The notes beneath the pieces were generated by a model, which ran no database searches, was not told where the DNA came from, and saw nothing but the letters and a program-made list of their open reading frames with translations. Of a stretch of 64,000 nucleotides of DNA, positions 8,120 through 16,712 are shown piece after piece. The position numbers and the translations under genes were made by a program. Position 1 is the first letter of the stretch; each line of letters opens with the position of its first letter. The stretch covers positions 62,001 to 126,000 of the forward strand of contig JBKHJO010000001.1 in NCBI GenBank assembly GCA_046538105.1, given 5' to 3'. The DNA is from JAWLEV01 sp046538105 (GTDB taxonomy: Bacteria; Chloroflexota; Anaerolineae; UBA1429).

Positions 8120-8125
8120 TATAAT
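8120..8125 (+). promoter_or_regulatory. Likely -10 box of the AlaX gene
   Basis: A perfect TATAAT lies about 40 bases before the start codon. The -35 at 17 bases upstream (TGGTCA) is poor. Confidence 0.45.
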
Positions 8126-8163
8126 CTGTCAGGTACAACGTGATCTGAAGGAGTTCTTATCTC

Positions 8164-9363
8164 ATGGAGACGGAACGCTTGTATTGGGCGGACCCTTATA
8201 GACGCGGATTCGATGCCGCGGTGGTGAGGAGGCTCTCAGTTGAGGGAAAGCCCGCTGTTGTACTGGACAGGACCTGTTTCTATCCCACGTCCGGGGGACA
8301 GCCCCATGACACGGGTATGTTGAACGACGTTCCCGTTGCAGATGTTGTAGAAAAGGGAGAGGAGATCGTTCACCTACTGGCCGCGCCCCTGGAGGCGGAG
8401 AGGGTTCACGGGGAGATAGATTGGGATCGGCGCTACGATCACATGCAGCAGCATACGGGACAGCACATTCTCTCCCAGGCTTTTGAGCGGGAATTGGGAG
8501 GCAGTACTCTGTCTTTCCATCTGGGGGATGAGGAAAGTACCATCGATGTGACCGCTTTGGCATTGAGGATGGAAGAAATCGAATGCGTTGAGGAGGCGGC
8601 CAACACGCTGGTCCTGACGAACTGTGCCATTCAGGTTCGCGAATATGGGCGGGAGGAGGCCCGCTCCCTGGCCCGGCGCGGCATTCCCGAGGGTCTGGAG
8701 CGGGTGCGTATCGTGCATATAGGGGACTATGATTGCTCTGCCTGCGGCGGCACCCATCTGCGTTCCACAGGGGAACTGGGATTGGTGCATATCACAGGAT
8801 GGCAGTCGCACGGCGACCATACGCGGGTGACTTTTGTCTGTGGCCGGCGCGCCCTCTCTGATTATTTCTTCAAGGACAGGATCTGTCAGGAGGTGGCCAA
8901 CCATCTCAGCGTGGCAGTGGAAGAGATGCCGGAGGCCGTGGTGCGCCTGGAGAAGGCTGAGGGGGAGGCCCGACGCGAGGCGCGGGATCTGCGTACGCGA
9001 GTGCTGGACCTGGAATTATCCGGGCTGCTCGACGAGGCGGAGGCCGTCGGTGATGTGAAGGTTCTTTATCGGTTGCTGGAAGGTCACGACGGAGATAATA
9101 TGCGGTACGTTGCCAGGGGCCTTGTGGAGGAGCGGCAGGGTGTGATCGCCCTGCTGGCCGTCACGGATCCGGCTCCCCAGATATGCTTCGCCCGTTCGGG
9201 CGATGTCGGCGTCGATATGCCCGGTCTCTTGCGAGACGCTGCGGCACCCTATGGCGGGAGAGGAGGGGGAGAGCCTCACCTGGCCCAGGGAGGAGGTATG
9301 GCTGCGGAGGATATCCCTCACGTTCTGTCCCGTGCCAGGGAAGAGGTTGTCTCAAGAATATAG
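8164..9363 (+). CDS. AlaX-type alanyl-tRNA editing protein with C-terminal DHHA1 domain
   Basis: A 399-residue free-standing relative of the AlaRS editing half, which hydrolyses mischarged Ser- or Gly-tRNA(Ala). The zinc site is visible as H97-TGQ-H101 and C194-GGT-H198 (CSACGGTHLRSTGE). The N-terminal barrel has the FYPTSGGQPHDTG motif. A coiled segment (about 255-290) leads to a DHHA1 domain ending YGGRGGGEPHLAQGGG, the tRNA-elbow-binding motif. This layout matches the long AlaX class. AGGAGTTCTTATCTC precedes the ATG. The next gene starts 18 bases later with its own ribosome site, so the two are probably cotranscribed. Confidence 0.93.
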   Translation: METERLYWADPYRRGFDAAVVRRLSVEGKPAVVLDRTCFYPTSGGQPHDTGMLNDVPVADVVEKGEEIVHLLAAPLEAERVHGEIDWDRRYDHMQQHTGQHILSQAFERELGGSTLSFHLGDEESTIDVTALALRMEEIECVEEAANTLVLTNCAIQVREYGREEARSLARRGIPEGLERVRIVHIGDYDCSACGGTHLRSTGELGLVHITGWQSHGDHTRVTFVCGRRALSDYFFKDRICQEVANHLSVAVEEMPEAVVRLEKAEGEARREARDLRTRVLDLELSGLLDEAEAVGDVKVLYRLLEGHDGDNMRYVARGLVEERQGVIALLAVTDPAPQICFARSGDVGVDMPGLLRDAAAPYGGRGGGEPHLAQGGGMAAEDIPHVLSRAREEVVSRI

Positions 9364-9381
9364 GTGAATCAGGAGGTAGGT

Positions 9382-10224
9382 GTGCTCAACGAGCTTGCAG
9401 ATGGTGTCTATGTGGAGGACGATTTCGAGGGTGGTAATGTAGGGCTCGTCATCGGCGATGAAAAAGTTCTGCTTGTGGATACGCCCATGTTGCCCCCCGA
9501 TGCGCGGCAGTGGCAACTGAGCCTGATACAGATGAATATCGCCAAGATATACGGTATTGTGAATACCGATTATCATCCGGAACATTTTGCGGGGAACACC
9601 TTCTTTTTGCCCACCATCACGTTTGGGAACAACCTTGCTGAAAAGACCCTCTCAAGGTATGATAGCCTCCTCGAGGAGGTGAGCGAGCGCTACCGCGACG
9701 AGGATCCAGCATTGGCCGAGGAGATACTGCGCATCGAGATACATCCTCCTCAGATCTCTGTCGACGAGCGTGTGACCGTCTACCTTGGGGATCGCCAGGC
9801 CAAGGTTCTTCACCTGCCCGGCCACACGCCCGCCTCACTGGGCCTTTATCTTCCCGCCTCTCGCATCCTCTTTGCGGGGGACAACATTGTCAATAATGAG
9901 CATCCCGCCATGTTCGATGCCGATTCTTTGGCCTGGCTGGACACGCTGGAGCGTATAAAAGAGATGGACGTGGAGACCATTGTGCCGGGGAATGGCGAGG
10001 TCTGCGGCAAGGAGGTCATCGACCCCTTATACGCGTATATCGTGGAGATGCGCAGGCGCACAAAGGCGTTGTATGAGGAAGGAGCCAGCCGCCGCGAATG
10101 CGTGGATAAAGTGGGGATGCTCGACTGGTTTCCCGTCCCGGAGGATGAAGCATCGCGTATAAGGGAACGTCGCCGCCATAGCGTAGAGCAGGTCTATACC
10201 GAGATTCGCCTGGCGAGCGGATGA
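9382..10224 (+). CDS. Metallo-beta-lactamase-fold hydrolase with altered metal ligands
   Basis: A 280-residue MBL-fold protein. The canonical HxHxDH loop appears as D63-Y-H65-P-E67-H68 (NTDYHPEHFAGN), so the first His is Asp and the metal Asp is Glu. His148 (LPGHTPASLG) and Asp167 (LFAGDNIV) are kept. The final His of the usual GHG is Asn204 (VPGNGEVCG). These changes leave some ligands but suggest altered or single-metal chemistry. I placed the start at the GTG at 9382, five bases after AGGAGG. An in-frame GTG at 9364 lacks such a site. It probably forms a two-gene operon with the AlaX protein. The function is unknown. Confidence 0.88.
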   Translation: MLNELADGVYVEDDFEGGNVGLVIGDEKVLLVDTPMLPPDARQWQLSLIQMNIAKIYGIVNTDYHPEHFAGNTFFLPTITFGNNLAEKTLSRYDSLLEEVSERYRDEDPALAEEILRIEIHPPQISVDERVTVYLGDRQAKVLHLPGHTPASLGLYLPASRILFAGDNIVNNEHPAMFDADSLAWLDTLERIKEMDVETIVPGNGEVCGKEVIDPLYAYIVEMRRRTKALYEEGASRRECVDKVGMLDWFPVPEDEASRIRERRRHSVEQVYTEIRLASG

Positions 10225-10247
10225 GGTTCTTGGGGAGGATTACAGGG

Positions 10248-10262
10248 TTCCCCATTTTGTAG
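10248..10262 (+). repeat. Copy B of the intergenic repeat TTCCCCATTTTGTAG
   Basis: Identical over 15 bases to 5825-5839. It lies between the stop of the MBL-fold gene and the hairpin at 10273. Confidence 0.5.
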
Positions 10263-10272
10263 CAAACAAAAG

Positions 10273-10308
10273 GCAACGTGCGTTGAGGAGATCCTTAACG
10301 CACGTTGC
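10273..10308. terminator. Hairpin between convergent genes
   Basis: A perfect 12-bp stem GCAACGTGCGTT/AACGCACGTTGC lies between the stops of the MBL-fold gene and the CpXC gene. Confidence 0.6.
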
Positions 10309-10315
10309 TGTGTAT

Positions 10316-11632
10316 CTATGAGCGGAGGATCGTCTTTTTGGCCACGACCTGCTCTCGTATCTCCTGCAGGTGCTCGACGGCTTCCTGGGCTCCCTGCTGT
10401 TCAAACCTACTGATATAGTTGTCGTAGGAGTCGAGAAACTCGTCGCTCAAGAGACCACGATGTTCCTCCAGGATCTGATCCGTTTCATCGGGATATTCGG
10501 CACGCAGGAGTCTGTTGATGAGTCTGGCTTCGGGGGGAAGCCGTTCTTCCAGGGCTTTTTGAGCGGCGTCTATGATAGCATCCAGTTTCTCCACGCGTTC
10601 CGTGTCGCCTTCTTTTTCTGCAGTCTCCCGGTAGCGGCTCAGGAGCACAAAAAAGACCGTATCCAGTTCATCCCTATGCTCGCGCACGGACGCTTCCAGA
10701 TCGTCGGCCTCAGAGAGCCTCATGAGCAGCAGGGCTGCCCTATCCTGTGCCTCCTGGACCATGCGGTCCTGTTCCTCGATCTCTTCCAGGATGCGTTCTC
10801 GCAGGGATGTCAGTTCCTGCACCGCCTCGTCATCATCGGTGTTCTTTGCGGCATCGATCTTTGTGGTGAGATTCTGGAAGAAGCCATAGTCCAGTCGTGA
10901 ACGGTTGATGGCGACGGCCTGCCGAAAGGCCTCGTCGTCCTCTGTTTTCCGAAGCATCTGGATGAGGTCGTCGTAGGATGCGCTGTCGGAAGCGGCCGAA
11001 GGGATACTGATGTCCACGCGCTCAAGGAGAGCCTCGCGAAGTTTCTGGACGTGTTGGGCTTCCTCCCCCTCGTATCCCTCGGCGAGATTACTTAACGTCA
11101 AAAAGAACTCGTAGTCAAGTTGCTCCCTGTTTTCCTCCACCAGTCTATCGAGTTCTTGTTCATCTTCTCTGACGGCCATCAACCGATCGATGAGCCGTAC
11201 CCGCTCGCGGTGTGCTTTTAGAACTTCTCTGCTTATCCCATCTGCCTCCAGAATCATGTCGTAGAAGCTTTCGAGGCTCAATGCCGTCTGGGGCTGAAAG
11301 AAATAGCCCTTGCGTTCCTCTTCGGGCAGATTGTTCATGACGGAGTTTATCAGATGACCGACAAGTTCCTCTCGCTCGTCAGTCGACATATCGAGTTGTG
11401 GCGGGATAAAGGATATGAGTAACTCTTTTTCGGGGTCGTGATAGAGCAGGGGCGTGCTTATGACGCCGCCCGCTCCACAGTCCGGGCATTCGGCATAGTT
11501 GAGTTCCCCTCTGAGAAGTTTTTCCTTGAGTTCGGGCTCCTCGCCCACGTCTATGATCGTCTGTATGGAGACCACAAAATTGCGGTTACACTGAGGACAA
11601 GTAACCTGGGTTGGCATAGCAGGATAGGGCAT
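10316..11632 (-). CDS. CpXC-domain protein with long helical tail
   Basis: A 438-residue protein. The N-terminal domain (about 1-170) begins with a zinc-ribbon-like Cys pair, CPQCNRNF, and a second pair, CPDCGAGG, about 40 residues later, as in CpXC proteins. Hydrophobic strands such as PLLYHDPEKELLISFIPPQ follow. The rest is mostly charged helix (about 170-438) with three to four loosely repeated units around phrases like LDYGFFQNLTTKI, LDTVFFVLLSRY and LSDEFLDSYDNYI. These look like diverged helical repeats. AAGGAGTAGACAC precedes the ATG. The family's function is unknown. No signal peptide is seen. Confidence 0.82.
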   Translation of the reverse strand: MPYPAMPTQVTCPQCNRNFVVSIQTIIDVGEEPELKEKLLRGELNYAECPDCGAGGVISTPLLYHDPEKELLISFIPPQLDMSTDEREELVGHLINSVMNNLPEEERKGYFFQPQTALSLESFYDMILEADGISREVLKAHRERVRLIDRLMAVREDEQELDRLVEENREQLDYEFFLTLSNLAEGYEGEEAQHVQKLREALLERVDISIPSAASDSASYDDLIQMLRKTEDDEAFRQAVAINRSRLDYGFFQNLTTKIDAAKNTDDDEAVQELTSLRERILEEIEEQDRMVQEAQDRAALLLMRLSEADDLEASVREHRDELDTVFFVLLSRYRETAEKEGDTERVEKLDAIIDAAQKALEERLPPEARLINRLLRAEYPDETDQILEEHRGLLSDEFLDSYDNYISRFEQQGAQEAVEHLQEIREQVVAKKTILRS

Positions 11633-11669
11633 GTGTCTACTCCTTGTACACTATGAATAATGCTATCTA

Positions 11670-12350
11670 TCACGTCCGTCCTGTCCCAATCCGAGATAAC
11701 AACGCATGCGGGTTCGTATACAGGGCGGAAAGAATTTCTTGTTCCCGGAGGCCAGCGCCCCTGGCCACCTGCGTGGCGAATTCGACGGTCACCAGATCGT
11801 CGGGGGCGTGGGCGTCGGTGTTGACGAGCATCTTGGCGCCTGCCCGTTGGCATATACGTGCCACGTGGCCGTTGGTCAGGGAATGGCCCCTGCGCGTCGT
11901 TATCTCTATGAAGCAGTCGCGCTCCACCGCTGCTCGTGCCTCCTCTAGTGTCAGGAAGCCAGGATGAGCGAGAATATCCACCGCTGATGATGTCACGGCG
12001 GCCTCGTTCGTGCCCGGAGCCACGGGCTCCACGATGGTCTCGCCATGCACCACGACGATCTCGGCGCCACAGTCCTTGGCCCGTCGAGCCAGTCGGTCGA
12101 TGCTCTCGGGTGCCACGTGGGTCAATTCCACACCGACCACCAACTTGGTGGCAAAGTCCTCGCTTTGTTGGCGCTGCAGCCTCAAAAGTCCGTCAAGCAC
12201 GAAATCCATGTTGCTGGCATCGACATGGTCCGTTATGGCCAACGCCTCGTAGCCCAGGGCCGAAACTCTGCGCAGCAGTTCGGAGGGCAACAAGACACCG
12301 TCGCTGAAAAAGGAATGCGTATGAAAATCTATCCTCTTGATTTTATTCAT
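11670..12350 (-). CDS. PHP-domain metal-dependent phosphoesterase
   Basis: A 226-residue PHP-domain protein. The metal-binding motifs seen are DFHTHSFFSDG near the N-terminus, AITDHVDASN, VVGVELTHV, IVVVHGET, LAHPGF, FIEITTRRG and LVNTDAHAPDD close to the C-terminus. Together they give the usual trinuclear site of histidinol-phosphatase-like PHP enzymes. Free-standing proteins of this size often act on small phosphates or nucleotides, but the substrate is not shown. I take ATG 12350 as start; an adjacent GTG at 12353 is also possible. No clear ribosome site is present, which is unusual in this window. Confidence 0.85.
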   Translation of the reverse strand: MNKIKRIDFHTHSFFSDGVLLPSELLRRVSALGYEALAITDHVDASNMDFVLDGLLRLQRQQSEDFATKLVVGVELTHVAPESIDRLARRAKDCGAEIVVVHGETIVEPVAPGTNEAAVTSSAVDILAHPGFLTLEEARAAVERDCFIEITTRRGHSLTNGHVARICQRAGAKMLVNTDAHAPDDLVTVEFATQVARGAGLREQEILSALYTNPHALLSRIGTGRT

Positions 12351-12529
12351 CACAGCAAGTAGTATATCGAAGCTCGATCTGTTGTCAATGACAGCAACCC
12401 GTTCGCACAGGATTATGAGGAGGACGACGGGATGGATGCGGATCGCCTCCTGCTGTCTTGATTTGTGTTATCATCGACTTTTGGTTATCGTGTACTCTAG
12501 AATGGGTTATACTGGAGGGAGGGAAAGGG

Positions 12530-13300
12530 ATGTTGGAGAACGTTGTTGGGGCCCAACTCTATACAGTGCGGGATTTCACCAAGGATATCGAAGGAGTGAG
12601 GAAGACCCTGGAAAAGGTGGCCGATATCGGTTACAGCGCCATACAGATATCGGGATTCGGACCCGTGGATGCCAAAGAGGTGGCCAAGATTGTGGAGGAC
12701 AATGGGCTCACGGTGGCCTCCACCCATACGAACTGGGATCGATTTCTGAACGATCTGGATGGGGTGATCGAGGAGCATCGCCTGTGGGAGTGCGATCACC
12801 CGGCCATTGGTGGGCTTTCCGCCTCGTATCGCAGTCTGGAGGGCCTGAATCGCTTTGTGGATGAACTGGCCCCCATTGCGGAGAGATTGGCCGAGGCTGG
12901 CATGGACTTTTCCTATCACAATCACAACCACGAGTTTACCAGGTACGGCGACAAGACGTGGTTGGAGATGCTGTGTGAGCGGACGGATCCCGATATGCTC
13001 AAGATGGAACTGGACGTCTACTGGGTCCAGGCTGGCGGCGCAGACCCCGCGCTGTGGGTGAGGAAATGCGGTGGACGGGAGCCCCTTTTGCATCTTAAGG
13101 ATATGATCGTCACGCCGGAGCGTGAGCAGCGCTTTGCGGAGATTGGTGAAGGAAACCTGAACTGGCCGGCGATTCTGGAGGCGGCGGAAGAAGGGGGTGT
13201 GGAATGGTACCTGGTAGAACAGGATCAGACCTATGATCGGGATCCCTTTGAGTCCCTGGCCATCAGTTACAGGAATCTGCAAGCCATGGGACTGAGCTAG
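12530..13300 (+). CDS. Sugar phosphate isomerase/epimerase (xylose-isomerase-like TIM barrel)
   Basis: A 256-residue AP-endonuclease-2/xylose-isomerase-fold protein. Family features are VGAQLYTVRDFTKD at the first strand, a central FSYHNHNHEF with metal-binding His, KMELDVYWVQAGGADP, LLHLKDM and WYLVEQDQT with the late acidic ligand. Members isomerise or epimerise keto-sugars, or act on inositol derivatives. The start is set by GGAGGGAGGGAAAGGG before the ATG, rejecting a longer frame to 12458. It stands alone between convergent or divergent neighbours. The substrate is unknown. Confidence 0.9.
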   Translation: MLENVVGAQLYTVRDFTKDIEGVRKTLEKVADIGYSAIQISGFGPVDAKEVAKIVEDNGLTVASTHTNWDRFLNDLDGVIEEHRLWECDHPAIGGLSASYRSLEGLNRFVDELAPIAERLAEAGMDFSYHNHNHEFTRYGDKTWLEMLCERTDPDMLKMELDVYWVQAGGADPALWVRKCGGREPLLHLKDMIVTPEREQRFAEIGEGNLNWPAILEAAEEGGVEWYLVEQDQTYDRDPFESLAISYRNLQAMGLS

Positions 13301-13363
13301 ACAAAGACGATAAGAGTTTTGCAGCCTTTTTCCGGCCCCAGGCTGTTCTGGGGGTAGGTGACA

Positions 13364-13400
13364 GAGCCATGGGAGCAGGCCAAGTCTGTTCCCATGGCTC
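13364..13400. terminator. Hairpin between convergent genes
   Basis: An 11-bp stem GAGCCATGGGA/TCCCATGGCTC lies between the epimerase stop and the LysM gene stop. There is no T run. Confidence 0.5.
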
Positions 13401-13407
13401 CGTGGGT

Positions 13408-14160
13408 TCAGGGCTTGAGGTTCACCGTCACCGAAGCCAGATGCTCAATGGCGCCGTCGCGGGGACTGATATTGTAGACGGCGACGCGACCAAGTTGCTC
13501 CGAATCGGGGGGTGTGAAGGTGACAGTTCCTGTAAAAGGGCCATCCTGTCCGAACTCGGCGTCCACCATCACGTTGCCCTGGCCGATTGCGTTGCCTTCC
13601 TGATCAAGTATGTCCACAGCCAGGTTGTTCTCAAAGCCGCTGCCCCAGCCGGTCACTGTTACGGGCGAGGTGATCTCGTGGTTCATAGTGGGGGCGGTGA
13701 TGATGATGGTTTCCCGAACGTCTGGTCGGCTGTCGGGAGGCTCTGGAATTCCATCGCCTCCACCGGGAACGATGAGCGTGTCTCCGACAAAGACCAGATT
13801 GATATTCCGTATCCCGTTGCGTCGAGCGATATCCCACACGCCTACATCGTAACTGGCCGCGATGGTAAACAATGTCTCTCCCGGCTGTACGATGTGTTCC
13901 ACATAGTCCCCTTGAGATATTCCGGGTATGGTCAGTTCCTGGCCCGCATACATCAAGTCTCGATTCGTCAAGTTATTGGCGTTCACGATATCCTGTAGGG
14001 CGACGTCGTATTTCCAGGATATCTGGGATAGGGTTTCACCATATTTGACAGTATGCGTGATGGGCGTGTCAGCGGCGATGTCCAGAATGAGGTTTCCGAC
14101 CATCATGGTGTAAAGCAGCATGACAGCCACGAGCATGATGGTAAACCTTTTCTTCCACAT
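13408..14160 (-). CDS. Secreted or membrane-anchored protein with two LysM domains and a Gmad2-like domain
   Basis: The 250-residue product starts with a hydrophobic export segment (about residues 7-28). Two LysM peptidoglycan-binding repeats follow: ITHTVKYGETLSQISWKYDV (about 35-80) and HIVQPGETLFTIAASYDVGV (about 88-132). After a PDSRPD linker comes a beta-rich domain (about 150-250) with ITITSP-type and VTGWGSGFENNL phrases, like the Gmad2 immunoglobulin-like domain of spore-germination proteins. It should sit in the cell wall outside the membrane. TAGGAGGTTCTC precedes the ATG. It is the last gene of the long minus-strand block. The function beyond wall binding is unknown. Confidence 0.88.
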   Translation of the reverse strand: MWKKRFTIMLVAVMLLYTMMVGNLILDIAADTPITHTVKYGETLSQISWKYDVALQDIVNANNLTNRDLMYAGQELTIPGISQGDYVEHIVQPGETLFTIAASYDVGVWDIARRNGIRNINLVFVGDTLIVPGGGDGIPEPPDSRPDVRETIIITAPTMNHEITSPVTVTGWGSGFENNLAVDILDQEGNAIGQGNVMVDAEFGQDGPFTGTVTFTPPDSEQLGRVAVYNISPRDGAIEHLASVTVNLKP

Positions 14161-14313
14161 GAGAACCTCCTACAGACTGTGGGCTGCTTATCTTTCTCGG
14201 CCAGTATAACACACTCCCACGCGGGCGGCAATGACGTTTACATTTGAAGGAACACGCACGCACACACGCCGTCACGAGCAAACACGTCTGCCTTTCAGAT
14301 GTCTGGAGGAGGT

Positions 14314-15402
14314 TTATCTCCTGGGGCGCCTCATGATCTGTTGCAGGATGACGAGCGCGGCGATGATAGTCACCAGCGTTATGGCCTGAGGGGAGGGGCG
14401 CGCGAGCACCAGCCAGGCTAACACGGCCGTCAGCAGGAGGGCGATGATGACGTAGCGTCCCTCTCTGCTGAGCCATATTATCTTACAGCGCGCTACGATG
14501 CTGTCCAGGGGACGCAGTCCCCTGTCGAGGGCCTGGCGATACTGTGAGACGGCCCCTTCCCGCTCGCCCGATTTGGCTAGGGCTATCCCATAAGCATAGC
14601 GGATGGCACCATCAGCATCGGGAGTGAGATCGAGAACCTTTTCCAGCACCTCGACGGCTCGCGCATGCCGATTCCGAATCAGCAGCACTCGTCCAAGCAC
14701 GCCGCCAGCGCGATAGAAATAAGGATTCAGGCGAAAAGCCTTTTCCAGGTGCTCAATGGCCTGTTCATAGCGGCGTTTTCGCGCCTCAAGGATTCCCAGG
14801 TTCGCATAGGCCAGACAGGAGGCATGTGGATTTGCCCCTTCCAGGGCGGTGGTCTCCTCGGCAAGTTCCATGGCCTTTTCGTCGTTGCCCTGGGCAAGGT
14901 TCATGTAAGTTCTGGCATGTAGCGCCATGGCGTGGAGTGATTTACGTCTCTGCTGTTGCGGGATCTGTTCGATCAGTTCCCGGGCTCTTTTTAGTTCATT
15001 TTCGGCATCCTGGGTGCGTCCCAGATCTGCATATACCTGGGCCAGTGTCAGATGGGGCTCGGGGCATTGGGCATCCAGTTCGATGGCTCGCTCCAGGGCC
15101 TCGCGCGCCTGGTCATTTTGATCGGCGAGGAAAAGGAGCGTCCCCAGTATGGTATGCCCCTCGGAGCGCTGGGGAGCCAGTTCGAGGGCTTGATGGGTTG
15201 CGGCCAATGCCTTTTCCTGGCGACGCATGCGGGTAAAAGTCTTGGCCAGTCCCAGATGCACGGCAAAGGATTCTGGCTGCAAGCGTCCGGCTTTTTGGTA
15301 AAGGTCCAGGGCCTCTTCCAGACGAAGAGCCTGATAGGCTTTTTCAGCCTCATGCAGCAGTTCCTCAATCTCCTCTGATGTTTTTTCCCGTTGGTCTGTC
15401 AT
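14314..15402 (-). CDS. TPR-repeat protein with C-terminal membrane segments
   Basis: The 362-residue product is a string of tetratricopeptide repeats (about residues 10-300). Typical units include YQKAGRLQPESFAVHLGLAK, HQALELAPQRSEGHTILG, AIELDAQCPEPHLTLAQVY and FRLNPYFYRAGGVLGRVLL. Two close hydrophobic helices at the end (about 318-355, VIIALLLTAVLAWLVLA and ITLVTIIAALVILQQI) and an RRPRR tail follow. The repeats probably face the cytoplasm and scaffold other proteins at the membrane. No partner is evident from context. The start is ATG at 15402 with only a weak ribosome site. Confidence 0.88.
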   Translation of the reverse strand: MTDQREKTSEEIEELLHEAEKAYQALRLEEALDLYQKAGRLQPESFAVHLGLAKTFTRMRRQEKALAATHQALELAPQRSEGHTILGTLLFLADQNDQAREALERAIELDAQCPEPHLTLAQVYADLGRTQDAENELKRARELIEQIPQQQRRKSLHAMALHARTYMNLAQGNDEKAMELAEETTALEGANPHASCLAYANLGILEARKRRYEQAIEHLEKAFRLNPYFYRAGGVLGRVLLIRNRHARAVEVLEKVLDLTPDADGAIRYAYGIALAKSGEREGAVSQYRQALDRGLRPLDSIVARCKIIWLSREGRYVIIALLLTAVLAWLVLARPSPQAITLVTIIAALVILQQIMRRPRR

Positions 15403-15464
15403 CTTTGGTTATTTCTATCCATTCTCAATGGGGGATCGTTGTCGTCCTGTTCTTTGGGAAGGAA

Positions 15465-16712
15465 TCAGGCTGTTTTCAGGAGGTGTCTGCGCACCAGATC
15501 CATGGCCAGATGGAGCAGCCAGCCGCGGCCGGCGGGACCTGCTCTACCCTGATGCGATGTGCCAGGCACTATTCTGTCCGCAAGAGCAAGACTGAAGTAG
15601 ACAGGAGGGGCATCTGCTGCAGTGGGATCTTGGGGTCCGATGACGGCCAGACCCATATCCGCTTGGTACATGGTGCGTGTCGAACGTGCTGCGGCATCGG
15701 CAACGGCCTGACTGGGGAATCCATATTCGTCAAAGAGATGGCGGTCCAGATTCAGCACTTTTTGCAGGTTCTTTTGAGAAGAAAAAACACTACCTCCTGC
15801 AAACACCCCGGTACCCTTACTGGCCCGGCTCAGACGCTGGGCCAGTTCGCCCTCGGTGACATTCTCGGCCAAGGATAGCCGCAATCCCCTTTCAGTCAAG
15901 AGCGCGGTTACCACGTCGGCCAGGGTCTCCTCATCGGCGCCGAATATACAATCACCCAAGCGAGCGCGGATATCGGTCTCTATGGGCTCTATGAGGGCGT
16001 TTGCTTCCCGGATGTTGTCCGCCTTGGCGGTGATACAGACATCGGTTTGTCCAGGATGGGCTCGAGTGCCCACGGTGGGATTGCTCAACTTCATCAGATC
16101 CCCGATCTTGGAACCCACCGTGCTTTCCCCAATACCGCACGTGTGGAGAAAATGGCTGCGGATTACGCCTTTCAGGTTATAGCGCTCTCTCAGATAGGGT
16201 AACACCTCCTTTTCCATCAGGTATTCCATCTCGTGGGGCACACCTGGGAGGGAGATGATGAGATGGTCGTTCTGCTCCACGGCAAAGGCTGGTGCTGTGC
16301 CCACGGGATTGTGTATGATCCGGGCCCCTTTGGGCACATAAGCCTGGCGACGATTGTTCTCCGACATGGTGTGACGGCGCTGGGCAAAGAAGGCCTGTAT
16401 CTCCTCCAGCAGTTGTTCGTCCAGTATCAACTCGCGGCTCGTTGCTGCTGCCACGGCTTCCCGTGTCAGATCGTCGACGGTGGGGCCCAAGCCTCCCGTA
16501 GTAACGACCACGTCCGAGCGTCCAAAGCTCTGCTCAAGCGTCTGGGTGATACGCTGGAGGTTGTCCCCCACTGTGTATTTGTAATATAGATTCAGGCCGA
16601 TGGTGGTCAGACGCTGGGCGATCCAGGCGGAATTGGTATCCACGATCTCTCCCAGCAATAGTTCTGTGCCGATGGTGACGATTTCTGCCTGCAACGAATC
16701 TTGATCCTTCAC
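15465..16712 (-). CDS. cinA: CinA-family protein with a degenerate nicotinamide-nucleotide amidase domain
   Basis: A 415-residue CinA protein. The N-terminal molybdopterin-binding-like (COG1058) domain is well kept: VTIGTELLLGEIVDTNSAWI and VVTTGGLGPTVDDLTREAV. In other CinA proteins this domain is an ADP-ribose/NAD-breakdown pyrophosphatase. The C-terminal PncC-type domain has lost its active-site signature: the usual AESCTGG reads A-E283-N284-V-T-E-G, and the following YSNEAK segment reads FSSQKN. The last 40 residues also look diverged. GTG at 16712 overlaps the manC stop by four bases and has GGAAGA upstream, so translation is coupled. Whether the C-terminal domain is dead or repurposed is open. 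Confidence 0.9.
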   Translation of the reverse strand: MKDQDSLQAEIVTIGTELLLGEIVDTNSAWIAQRLTTIGLNLYYKYTVGDNLQRITQTLEQSFGRSDVVVTTGGLGPTVDDLTREAVAAATSRELILDEQLLEEIQAFFAQRRHTMSENNRRQAYVPKGARIIHNPVGTAPAFAVEQNDHLIISLPGVPHEMEYLMEKEVLPYLRERYNLKGVIRSHFLHTCGIGESTVGSKIGDLMKLSNPTVGTRAHPGQTDVCITAKADNIREANALIEPIETDIRARLGDCIFGADEETLADVVTALLTERGLRLSLAENVTEGELAQRLSRASKGTGVFAGGSVFSSQKNLQKVLNLDRHLFDEYGFPSQAVADAAARSTRTMYQADMGLAVIGPQDPTAADAPPVYFSLALADRIVPGTSHQGRAGPAGRGWLLHLAMDLVRRHLLKTA

